Origin: an uncultured Holophagaceae bacterium
GTDB lineage: Bacteria; Acidobacteriota; Holophagae; Holophagales; Holophagaceae
Direction: 5' to 3'
Assembly: GCA_903919165.1 (NCBI GenBank)
Contig: CAIXHJ010000446.1
Location: 1-10,190 of the forward strand
DNA: 10,190 nucleotides
Shown here piece after piece: positions 1 to 6,626 of this stretch. A program made the translations under genes and the position numbers. How positions within the stretch are numbered: the first letter of the stretch is position 1; each line of letters begins with the position of its first letter. The notes under the pieces were generated by a model that saw only the letters and a list, made by a program, of their open reading frames with translations, did no database searches and was not told where the DNA came from.

Positions 1-46
1 CCGGTTCTCCTCGCGCGCTACAAGAATTTAAGCGGACGGGAAATCA

Positions 47-631
47 TTGGAGCGGGCGTGGACCCAAACACAGCTCCCCCTGCTGGAGGCCCTGGGCTTC
101 CACGAGATCACACCCATGCAGCCAGAGACCAGCGTGCTGTGGGACCGGAATGGCGAGCTGCGCGCTGCGGGGTCTGCGCTTCGCACGCGGGTCTACGCAG
201 GACAGACCCGTCTGACCTGGAAGGGACCCAAAATGCCCGACGCCATGCTGAAGATTCGCCCCGAACACGAGACGGGCATCGAGGACTGCGTGAGCTTGGA
301 AGCGATCCTCCGCGCCCTCGGCTTCGAGCCTGTGATGCACATGGAGAAAAAGCGGGCCGTGTGGGTGCGGGAGGACAGAGCAGGAGCGGCGTCCCACCGG
401 ACGGAGTCCGGCCCAGAGGGCGGGGCTCAGGATGGGCCGCGTGTGGAACTCGAGGCCTGTCTCGATGAAACCCCCTTCGGCTGCTTCCTGGAGCTGGAAG
501 GGGATCCCCAGGCCATCCGCGCCGCCATGGAAGGACTGGGCCTTGCGCCGGACCGTGCCGAGCCCCGCAGCTACCCGGAGCTGTACCAGGCAAATGGACT
601 GGGATCCACGGATCTCGGACTCCACGCCTGA
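47..631 (+). CDS. CYTH-domain protein (class IV adenylate cyclase / triphosphatase-like)
   Basis: A 194-residue protein with most of the charged strand motifs of the CYTH tunnel fold, a family that binds triphosphorylated substrates with metal ions. Visible are ALRTR (44-48), LTWKGP (56-61), LKIRPEHE (68-75), the EKKRAVW basic strand (100-106), RVELE (132-136) and FLELEG (147-152). The pattern ETSVLWD...LRTR...WKGP fits the CyaB/class IV adenylate cyclase branch better than short-chain triphosphatases. The true substrate (ATP, ThTP, inorganic triphosphate) cannot be told. The start is TTG, because an in-frame TAA at 29-31 blocks extension; the only early ATG (116) would remove more of the fold. 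The preceding ACGGGA is a weak ribosome site. The usual N-terminal ExExK strand is not present. A loop at about 108-131 is Gly/Ser-rich and looks like a lineage insertion. The frame before TAA 29-31 could be the tail of an upstream gene. It converges with the Fe-S gene. Family call firm, start and activity uncertain. Confidence 0.85.
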   Translation: MERAWTQTQLPLLEALGFHEITPMQPETSVLWDRNGELRAAGSALRTRVYAGQTRLTWKGPKMPDAMLKIRPEHETGIEDCVSLEAILRALGFEPVMHMEKKRAVWVREDRAGAASHRTESGPEGGAQDGPRVELEACLDETPFGCFLELEGDPQAIRAAMEGLGLAPDRAEPRSYPELYQANGLGSTDLGLHA

Positions 632-646
632 TCGCGACTTCAGGCG
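625..646. terminator. Inverted repeat spanning both convergent stop codons
   Basis: A perfect 7-bp inverted repeat, CGCCTGA (625-631) and TCAGGCG (640-646), encloses an 8-base loop. The plus-strand TGA of the CYTH gene lies in the left arm, and the minus-strand TGA of the Fe-S gene is the complement of TCA in the right arm. It may act as a small bidirectional transcription barrier between the convergent genes. Neither side is followed by a T-tract, so it is not a classical intrinsic terminator. The structure is visible; its function is inferred. Confidence 0.35.
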
Positions 647-1980
647 CGGTGCGCGACATCCTTCCGGGACAGCAGCCTTTCCAGGTAGCGAGACTTCATC
701 TGCCGGCTGGCCATCGCCTGCTTCAGGGGAGGCAGCTTGAGAATCACGCCAAGAATGGCAGCCATGGCCTTGTGATGAAGGTGGGCCTGGTTGTCGAAGA
801 CCAGATCCTGGAGCGTTCCCCGCTCGATCGCCATCATCACCACGCGATGGGCGGAATTAACCGGGGTGATGACGCGCCGGGCCCGAGGACGCAGGCGGAG
901 GGCACGCCGGGAGCAGGCGCGCACACACACGCCGCACCCAAGGCAGATGGATTCGTTCAGCCGCGCCTTCTTGCGCTTCGGGTGTTGGGGATCCCAGCTG
1001 GACACGAGCCCCATGGCTTCCACTGGGCACGCCTCAGCGCACTTCCCGCAGCCATTGCAGTCCTCGGTCTTCACCTCGGGGAGGTGGTTGGTGGTGGCGA
1101 TGGGATTCAGCACGGCGAAGCGCTTGGCCGCCAGCATGGCTTCGCAGCAACAGCCGCAGCAGTTGCAGATGAACGCCACCTGGTCGCGCACGTTCTCACC
1201 GAATTGCACCAGGTTACCTTCCACCGCCCGGGCCAGCAGGTCGAATCCCTCGGACGCATCCACTCGCCGGGCGATGCCGTGCCGGACGAGTGATCCCGCC
1301 GTGCCGTTGAAGGTCATGCAGATATCCATGGGCGCTTTGCAGGCCTTCCCGAGGTGCTCCATCTTGTGGCGGCAGTAGCAGGTCCCGATGCCGATATGGG
1401 TGGCCGTGCGGATCACCTCGGAAGCCCGTTCGTAATCCATCACCTGGAGGGCGTTCTCAGGAAGGGCCCCCTCGTTCACGAAGACCCGGCCCAGCTGCGT
1501 CTCGCCCCCTGCGAACAGCGCCCGGACGAAGTCCTCTTCCACGTTCAGGTACTGGTGGAATAGCTCCGCCAGCAGCTTCTGGTCGTAGCCGTTGCCCACC
1601 CGCATCATGGAGAACTCGAAGAAGCCCGCCATAGGTGGTGGCAGCACGAAGGTCCGCGCGCCATCGGGATGCTCCAGATCCAGCAGCATCCCGCGATCCG
1701 CCAGGTGGTCCAGGATGTTGAGGCTCGCGGCTTCGGACTTGTGCCAGACCTTGGCGGCATGGGTGGCCGTGAAGGGCCGGATGGGAAGCAGGGCCACCAA
1801 CCCAGCCTCCTCCTCGGTGAAGAGGACTCTGAGGATCTGGAAGAGCAGCTCCGAGGGCGGAGCTCCCTGGGGGAAGCGGTTGAGTCGTTCCACGAGTTGC
1901 TGGTGGCTGGTCTTGAGGGTGCGGTGGGCCACTGTGAGCCTCGGGTCGAACTGCGGTCCAGTCTTGTTCCTTGCGCCCAT
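640..1980 (-). CDS. Cysteine-rich 4Fe-4S dicluster protein with N-terminal winged-helix-like region
   Basis: A 446-residue protein, probably cytoplasmic (no signal peptide or membrane segment seen). Residues about 40-105 look like a winged-helix domain. A central part carries CYCRHKMEHLGKAC (201-214) with a further Cys at 221, then the dense cluster ICNCCGCCC (271-279, six cysteines). Next are two ferredoxin-type 4Fe-4S motifs: C308/C311/C314/C318 followed by Pro, and C346/C349/C352/C356. The second lacks the usual Pro after its last Cys. The C-terminal tail (about 360-446) is basic and helical. Proteins with this layout are known in anaerobes and metal reducers as 4Fe-4S binding proteins without a settled function; electron transfer or redox sensing is likely. 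It starts at ATG 1980, 26 bp after the kinase stop and without a strong ribosome site, so co-transcription with the kinase is likely. Iron-sulfur binding is firm; the biological role is unknown. Confidence 0.9.
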   Translation of the reverse strand: MGARNKTGPQFDPRLTVAHRTLKTSHQQLVERLNRFPQGAPPSELLFQILRVLFTEEEAGLVALLPIRPFTATHAAKVWHKSEAASLNILDHLADRGMLLDLEHPDGARTFVLPPPMAGFFEFSMMRVGNGYDQKLLAELFHQYLNVEEDFVRALFAGGETQLGRVFVNEGALPENALQVMDYERASEVIRTATHIGIGTCYCRHKMEHLGKACKAPMDICMTFNGTAGSLVRHGIARRVDASEGFDLLARAVEGNLVQFGENVRDQVAFICNCCGCCCEAMLAAKRFAVLNPIATTNHLPEVKTEDCNGCGKCAEACPVEAMGLVSSWDPQHPKRKKARLNESICLGCGVCVRACSRRALRLRPRARRVITPVNSAHRVVMMAIERGTLQDLVFDNQAHLHHKAMAAILGVILKLPPLKQAMASRQMKSRYLERLLSRKDVAHRA

Positions 1981-2006
1981 GTTACCGAAATGGCCTGGGC
2001 GGGCGA

Positions 2007-3353
2007 TCAGAGCCCCAGGTAGCCCATGAACTCTCTGTGGAGCTCCAGCGGAAGGCGGCCGGTCTGCAGCTCTTCTAGCACCATCTGATGGAAACGAGGC
2101 ACGGCCTTTAGTTCGGCAGGGGGAATGCCCCAGGTTCGCGCCTGGCGAAGGGTCTGCATCAGCGGATCCAAGTGCCCTAGGCGGTAGTGGGTGACCAGCA
2201 GCATGGCGTTAGCTTTGGCGTTTCTGGGATTGATCTCTAGCGCCTGAAGGAGTTGATGCTTGGTCGTCTCCAGAATGTCCCTCTGGACCTCGGCCCGACT
2301 ATAGGGCCCAGTACCCGAAGTCACCTGGGTCTCCCGGGTCGAGGGCAACGGAACCAGCAAGGGCCGGGGCATCAGACCTGAATGCGACGGGCCCGACTTG
2401 GCGACCGGTGGCGGACGGAATGCGGGGAGAACGGCGGGAAAGCCCCGGGGTGGTGTCGGCAGGGTCGGACTCCGTTCCGGAGGGGGCCGCTTGATCTTGA
2501 ATGCCACGGTGGGTCGTTCCTGGTCCCAACGCCAGTCCGTGTCCTTAGCGGCTCGGAGCACAGTGGCCAGCTCCTCGGCCGTCTGGAAGCGGTTGCCCGG
2601 GTCCTTGGCCAGGGTATGGTTCAGGATGCCTTGCACATCCCGGCTGACGCCACGGAAGGCCGTGGGGGGGAGCGGTACGGGTGCTTCATGCAGAAGGCGG
2701 TAGATCACTGAGCCGGGGCTGGGACCATCGAAGGGCGGAATGCCCACCAGGGCTTCAAAGAGGATCACCCCGACGGCGAAGAGGTCGCTGCGAGAATCCG
2801 GGCGGCCGTTCTGCAGATACTCCGGCGCCATGTAGTTCACGGTGCCGAAGACTGTGCCCTCGTCCGTAATGTCGTTATTGAGGACCTTGGCGACGCCGAA
2901 ATCCATCACCTTGGCCTGTAGGTGCTTCCCGTCCCACACCACGCGGATGTTTGAGGGCTTGATGTCGCGATGAAGAATCTGGTGCCGGTGAGCCACCGCG
3001 AGACCATCGCAGACCTGGGCCAACACCTCGAGCGCGTCCCTGGGCGTCAGCGTACCCGCGTGGATCAGGGTGCCGAGATCATCACCCTTCACCAGTTCCA
3101 TAGCTAGGTAGAGCACCCCCTGTTCCTCGCCAAACTCATGGACCGTGACGATGTTCGGGTGGTTCAGGACTGCGGCGGCGCGGGCCTCGGCGCCAAAGCG
3201 TTCCCGGGCCTGGGACCCCATGCTGGCCGAGGTATGGATGACCTTGATGGCCACCTCGCGGCCAAGGATCGGATCCCGGCCCACGTAGACTTCGCCCATG
3301 CTCCCCTGGGCGAGCAATCGGACGATTTCGAACTTGCCGAGGCGCGTCAGCAC
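2007..3353 (-). CDS. Cytoplasmic Ser/Thr protein kinase (PknB-like) with TPR-like C-terminus
   Basis: A 448-residue Hanks-type kinase that phosphorylates Ser/Thr on unknown targets. The kinase domain covers about 8-270. It shows the glycine loop AQGSMGEVYVG (15-25), catalytic Lys37 (VAIKV), helix-C Glu56, HRDIKPSN (128-135, catalytic Asp130), DFG (151-153) and APE (176-178), with Thr167 and Thr171 in the activation loop. The key catalytic residues are present, so it should be active. The first glycine of the loop is Ala15, a tolerated change. A Pro-rich linker (about 281-345) leads to a helical region (355-410) that resembles one or two TPR repeats. Unlike many PknB relatives there is no membrane segment or PASTA repeat. 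The start is GTG: the frame upstream soon meets a stop and offers only ATT. The Fe-S gene follows 26 bp downstream. No clear promoter was found in the 170 bp upstream. Confidence 0.95.
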   Translation of the reverse strand: MLTRLGKFEIVRLLAQGSMGEVYVGRDPILGREVAIKVIHTSASMGSQARERFGAEARAAAVLNHPNIVTVHEFGEEQGVLYLAMELVKGDDLGTLIHAGTLTPRDALEVLAQVCDGLAVAHRHQILHRDIKPSNIRVVWDGKHLQAKVMDFGVAKVLNNDITDEGTVFGTVNYMAPEYLQNGRPDSRSDLFAVGVILFEALVGIPPFDGPSPGSVIYRLLHEAPVPLPPTAFRGVSRDVQGILNHTLAKDPGNRFQTAEELATVLRAAKDTDWRWDQERPTVAFKIKRPPPERSPTLPTPPRGFPAVLPAFRPPPVAKSGPSHSGLMPRPLLVPLPSTRETQVTSGTGPYSRAEVQRDILETTKHQLLQALEINPRNAKANAMLLVTHYRLGHLDPLMQTLRQARTWGIPPAELKAVPRFHQMVLEELQTGRLPLELHREFMGYLGL

Positions 3354-3523
3354 AGAAAATTCCGTTCGATGAATGTCAGATCATCCAATGAGGGTGGGTT
3401 CCCGTCCAGGCCTTTCTGTCGAGAGTTCAGGGCGGGTCGGCGCTTCAACCCCACTGTCCTTTCCGCAGGCCACGCCGAGGAATTGAAAAGCCGGGTCAGG
3501 GCCCTCCGGGCTTGGGTCAAGGA
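3354..3523. other. Intergenic gap between ligA and the kinase gene
   Basis: This 170-bp gap separates two minus-strand transcription units. Its ligA side holds a probable terminator. The remaining part, next to the kinase GTG, should carry the kinase promoter, but no pair of well-spaced -35/-10 boxes stands out. No small reading frame with a good ribosome site was seen. Confidence 0.6.
3484..3513 (-). terminator. Probable intrinsic terminator after ligA
   Basis: Read on the minus strand, AAGCCCGG and CCCGGCTT form an 8-position stem with one C-C mismatch around a 10-base loop that is itself partly palindromic (AGGGCCCT). It runs into a short T-tract (TTTTC). It starts about 10 bases after the ligA stop codon, where the end of the mreC-to-ligA transcript is expected. 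The short T-run and the mismatch make it a modest terminator. Confidence 0.5.
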
Positions 3524-5527
3524 TCACCCCTCCAGCGCCCGCAACCAGGCCTCGTCGCGAACCGGGATGCCCAGTGCCTCCGCCTTGGTCAGCTTCGACC
3601 CGGCCTTTTCTCCCGCAAGGAGAAGGGTGGTCTTGGGAGAAACACTTCCCGTGACCTTGGCGCCCAGTCGCTTGAGCAGGGCCTCGGCTTCTTCCCTTGA
3701 GAAGCTGGGCAGGGTTCCCGTCACGACTGCCACCTCGCCGGACAGTGGCAGACCAGCGAGGTCCCGGGGTGCCGGCGGCTCAGGCCGCACGCCATATCCA
3801 GCGAGCTTCCCGGGCAGATCCGGGTGCAGTTCGAAAAAGGCGTGAAGGGCGGCAGCCACCTTGGGCCCCACCTCCTCCACCGCCTGGAGTCTGTACTCAT
3901 CGGCGGCCCACAAGGCTTCCAGCGAGGGGTACGCCTCGGCCAGGAGCTCGGCCGTGCGAACCCCCACCATGGGAATGCCCAGGGCGTGGATCCATCGGGC
4001 CAGAGGCTTGAGGCGCGCCGCATCCAAGGCCTCCAGCAGGTTCTGGGCGGATTTCCCGGCCAGGCGTTCCAGACCGGACAGGTAGGCGAGACCTTCACCA
4101 GGATTCCCAAGCAGATCGAGCACATCCCAGGGCTGGTCGAAGCGGCCTGAGGCCACCAGCTGCTCTACCAGCGCCTCGCCCAGACCTTCGATGTCCAGCG
4201 CGGACCGCCCTCCGAAGTGCAGCAGCCTCGCCACCAGCTTGGCGGGGCATTCGGGGTTGAGACAGCGGATGGCCACTTCGCCATCCTCCGTCTTGCCGAC
4301 CTCGCCAGAACACTCCGGACAGGTTCCCGGGATGACCGTGGCTGGCAGCTCCCGACCCTCCTCGCCAGGCACCAGGGCAACGACCTTGGGAATCACCTCG
4401 CCGCCCTTCTCGATGAACACGCGATGGCCCACCTTCAGTCCGAGTCGGGCCAGCTCGTCGGCATTGTGCAGCGTCGCCCGGCGCACCGTGGATCCCGCCA
4501 CCTCCACCGCCTCCAGTTCCGCCACGGGTGTGAGCTTGCCGCTGCGGCCCACTTGCCAGGTGATGCCCAACACCGTCGTCGTCACCTGCGTCGCCGGGTA
4601 TTTGTACGCGATGGCCCAGCGAGGTACCCGGTCCGTGGCGCCCAGGCGCTGCTGCAGGTCCGGGTCGAGGAGCTTCAGCACCACGCCATCCGTATCGAAG
4701 GGCAGGCTGAGCCGGCCCTCAGCTTGCCGGTCGATGAAGGCCAACACCGCCTCCAGATCGCCTTCTCCATGGGCAGGTATCACGCCAAAACCCCAGGTTC
4801 CCAGGAGGGCCATGGACCTAGCGTGATTCTCGCCAACTCCTTCGTCCCACATGACCTGCCAGGGCAAAAAGGACAGACCCCGGGCCGCGACCTCCCGGCT
4901 GTCCAGCAGCTTCATGGTGCCGCTGGCGGCGTTGCGGGGATTGGCGAAATGGGGCTCTCCGCGGGCATCCCGCTGGCGGTTCAATTCCTCCCAACGCTTG
5001 CGGGAAAGAAAGGCCTCGCCGCGAACCTCCAAGCGCTGCGGCGCATCTCCCGGCAGCACCAGTGGGATATCCGCGATGGTCCGTGCATTCTCCGTCACCC
5101 GCTCGCCGGTCTCGCCATCGCCCCGTGTAATGGCCTCCACGAGCTGTCGGCCTTCGTAGATCAGCGACAGGGACAGTCCATCCACCTTGAGCTCGGCGGC
5201 ATATCGGGGTTCGGCCTCTGGTGCGAGTTTGCGCCATTTCACTTCCCACTCGCGCAATTCAGTTTCCGAATAGGCGTTGTCGAGGCTGAGCATGGGCACC
5301 GTATGACGCCGCTTCTCGAAGGCGTCCACGGGCGGAGCGCCCACTCGCAGGGTTGGGCTGTTCGGGTCCGCCAGCTCGGGATGCGCGGCTTCCAGGTCCC
5401 GCAGCCCCCGCTCCAGCGCATCGTACTCGGCGTCCGACACGGTGGGCTGGTCCAGCACATAGTAGCGGTGGCGGTGCAACCGCACCTGGTTCGCCAGTTC
5501 CATCATCCGAGTACGCAGGTCCTTCAT
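3524..5527 (-). CDS. ligA: NAD+-dependent DNA ligase LigA
   Basis: A 667-residue ligase, close to the usual 670 or so, that seals nicks in duplex DNA during replication and repair using NAD+. Domains in order: Ia N-terminal NMN-binding region with HRHRYYVLD (18-26) and DAEYDALE (32-39); adenylation domain with the KVDG motif (114-117, nucleophile Lys114) and TRGDGETGE (134-142); OB fold around 315-400; four-Cys zinc finger C403/C406/C422/C427; HhH repeats (about 430-575, including EGLG and GIPMVG); and a C-terminal BRCT domain (about 592-667) with Trp661. It is complete and should be active. It starts at ATG 5527, just 13 bp after the rodA stop, with a G-rich but non-ideal ribosome site, so it is the last gene of the elongasome operon. 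A terminator-like hairpin follows. The identification is very secure. Confidence 0.99.
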   Translation of the reverse strand: MKDLRTRMMELANQVRLHRHRYYVLDQPTVSDAEYDALERGLRDLEAAHPELADPNSPTLRVGAPPVDAFEKRRHTVPMLSLDNAYSETELREWEVKWRKLAPEAEPRYAAELKVDGLSLSLIYEGRQLVEAITRGDGETGERVTENARTIADIPLVLPGDAPQRLEVRGEAFLSRKRWEELNRQRDARGEPHFANPRNAASGTMKLLDSREVAARGLSFLPWQVMWDEGVGENHARSMALLGTWGFGVIPAHGEGDLEAVLAFIDRQAEGRLSLPFDTDGVVLKLLDPDLQQRLGATDRVPRWAIAYKYPATQVTTTVLGITWQVGRSGKLTPVAELEAVEVAGSTVRRATLHNADELARLGLKVGHRVFIEKGGEVIPKVVALVPGEEGRELPATVIPGTCPECSGEVGKTEDGEVAIRCLNPECPAKLVARLLHFGGRSALDIEGLGEALVEQLVASGRFDQPWDVLDLLGNPGEGLAYLSGLERLAGKSAQNLLEALDAARLKPLARWIHALGIPMVGVRTAELLAEAYPSLEALWAADEYRLQAVEEVGPKVAAALHAFFELHPDLPGKLAGYGVRPEPPAPRDLAGLPLSGEVAVVTGTLPSFSREEAEALLKRLGAKVTGSVSPKTTLLLAGEKAGSKLTKAEALGIPVRDEAWLRALEG

Positions 5528-5540
5528 CTCACCCCCGCCC

Positions 5541-6626
5541 TCATTTCACTCTGGATCGATGCAGGATGCCCATGATGAGGCCCAGGGCCAGGAAGAAACT
5601 TAGGGTACTGCTGCCCCCCGCGCTGAAGAAGGGCAACACCATGCCCTTGTTCGGCAGCGCGCCAGCCACCATGCCCACATTCACCAGTAGATGCAGCGCG
5701 AAAATCCCCGCGGCACCGGCGCAGAAATAGGCCTCAGCATTCGTGTGGGCTGCCCGAGCGGCATCCAGGATGCGGCTCAGCAGCAGCCCAAAGAGCCCCA
5801 AGGCCAGAAGGACGCCGAGAAAGCCACGTTCCTCGGCCCACACACTGAAGGCGAAATCCGTGGTCTTCACCGGCAGGAAGTTCAGCTGGGTCTGGGAACC
5901 GCTGGTGAAACCCTTCCCGATGAGCCCGCCGGAACCGATGGCGATGCGGCTCTGGTTCACCTGGTAGCCCTTCCCCTGGAGGTCGGCGGAAGGATCCAGG
6001 AAGATCATCACCCGCTGTTTCTGGTAGGGCTTTAGGACGAATTTCCAGGCTCCGAAGCCACCGACGCCGACCAGCAGCAGTAGCGCCGCTACCCAGCGCG
6101 CGCGCAGCCCCTTCATCAGCGGGATGATGAGCAGGATGGGCAGGAAGCTGAGGGCCATGCCCAGGTCCGGCTGCCGCTGGATGAGCAGCATGGGGAACAC
6201 CACCAGGCCCACGGCCCCGAATAGTTCCAGGCGGCCCACCGCGTCGGCATTCCGCGAGCCCAGGCGGTGGGACACGTACAGCAGCGTCACCCACTTCATC
6301 AGCTCCGAAGGCTGGAAAGTCTGGCCGGCGATCACGAACCACCGGGTGGAGCCCCCGATCTTCCTCCCCACCACCAGCACCGCGGCCAGGGCCGCTAGGC
6401 CGATCAGGTAGGCGGGAAAGCTGTAGCGGAAGATGCGCCGGGGATCCCTGGTGGCCAACAGGAGCATCAGGAGCATGCCCAGCAGGTTCCAGAGGGTCTG
6501 CTTGAGCCAGATCCCCGCCTGCGGCGTGTTGCGACTGGCGGAGTAGAGTGTGAGCGTCCCCAGGGCGATGAGCGCCAGGAGCACCCAGAGCAGGCGTGGA
6601 TCCAGGGCCCGGAAGCGTTCCCTCAT
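5541..6626 (-). CDS. rodA: Rod-shape SEDS peptidoglycan glycosyltransferase RodA
   Basis: A 361-residue polytopic inner-membrane protein of the SEDS family (RodA/FtsW/SpoVE). It polymerises lipid II into glycan strands for side-wall growth, paired with PBP2. Many hydrophobic segments fit the family's ten membrane helices. Signature stretches are GSTRWFVIAG (92-101) followed by QPSELMK (105-111), RQPDLGMAL (151-159), KGYQVNQSRIAIGSGG (219-234), the TTDFAFSVWAEE loop (255-266) holding the presumed catalytic Asp257, and PFFSAGGSS (332-340). The length is typical of RodA, and pairing with mrdA rather than with division genes favours RodA over FtsW. The ATG overlaps the mrdA stop by 4 bp (ATGA) and has a good GGAGG site inside the end of mrdA, so translation is probably coupled. 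ligA follows after 13 bp. Confidence 0.98.
   Translation of the reverse strand: MRERFRALDPRLLWVLLALIALGTLTLYSASRNTPQAGIWLKQTLWNLLGMLLMLLLATRDPRRIFRYSFPAYLIGLAALAAVLVVGRKIGGSTRWFVIAGQTFQPSELMKWVTLLYVSHRLGSRNADAVGRLELFGAVGLVVFPMLLIQRQPDLGMALSFLPILLIIPLMKGLRARWVAALLLLVGVGGFGAWKFVLKPYQKQRVMIFLDPSADLQGKGYQVNQSRIAIGSGGLIGKGFTSGSQTQLNFLPVKTTDFAFSVWAEERGFLGVLLALGLFGLLLSRILDAARAAHTNAEAYFCAGAAGIFALHLLVNVGMVAGALPNKGMVLPFFSAGGSSTLSFFLALGLIMGILHRSRVK

Noticed and set aside
2..31. Plus-strand tail (…RFSSRATRI, stop TAA) of a possible upstream gene
   Set aside because: Nine codons at the window edge are too few to support a gene; all plus-strand frames are open here except for this stop.
4217..5575. Long plus-strand open frame (about 452 codons) opposite ligA
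   Set aside because: It is the antisense shadow of a complete, well-conserved ligase gene. The product is His/Gln/Arg-rich with no recognisable family, as expected from GC-rich codon bias.
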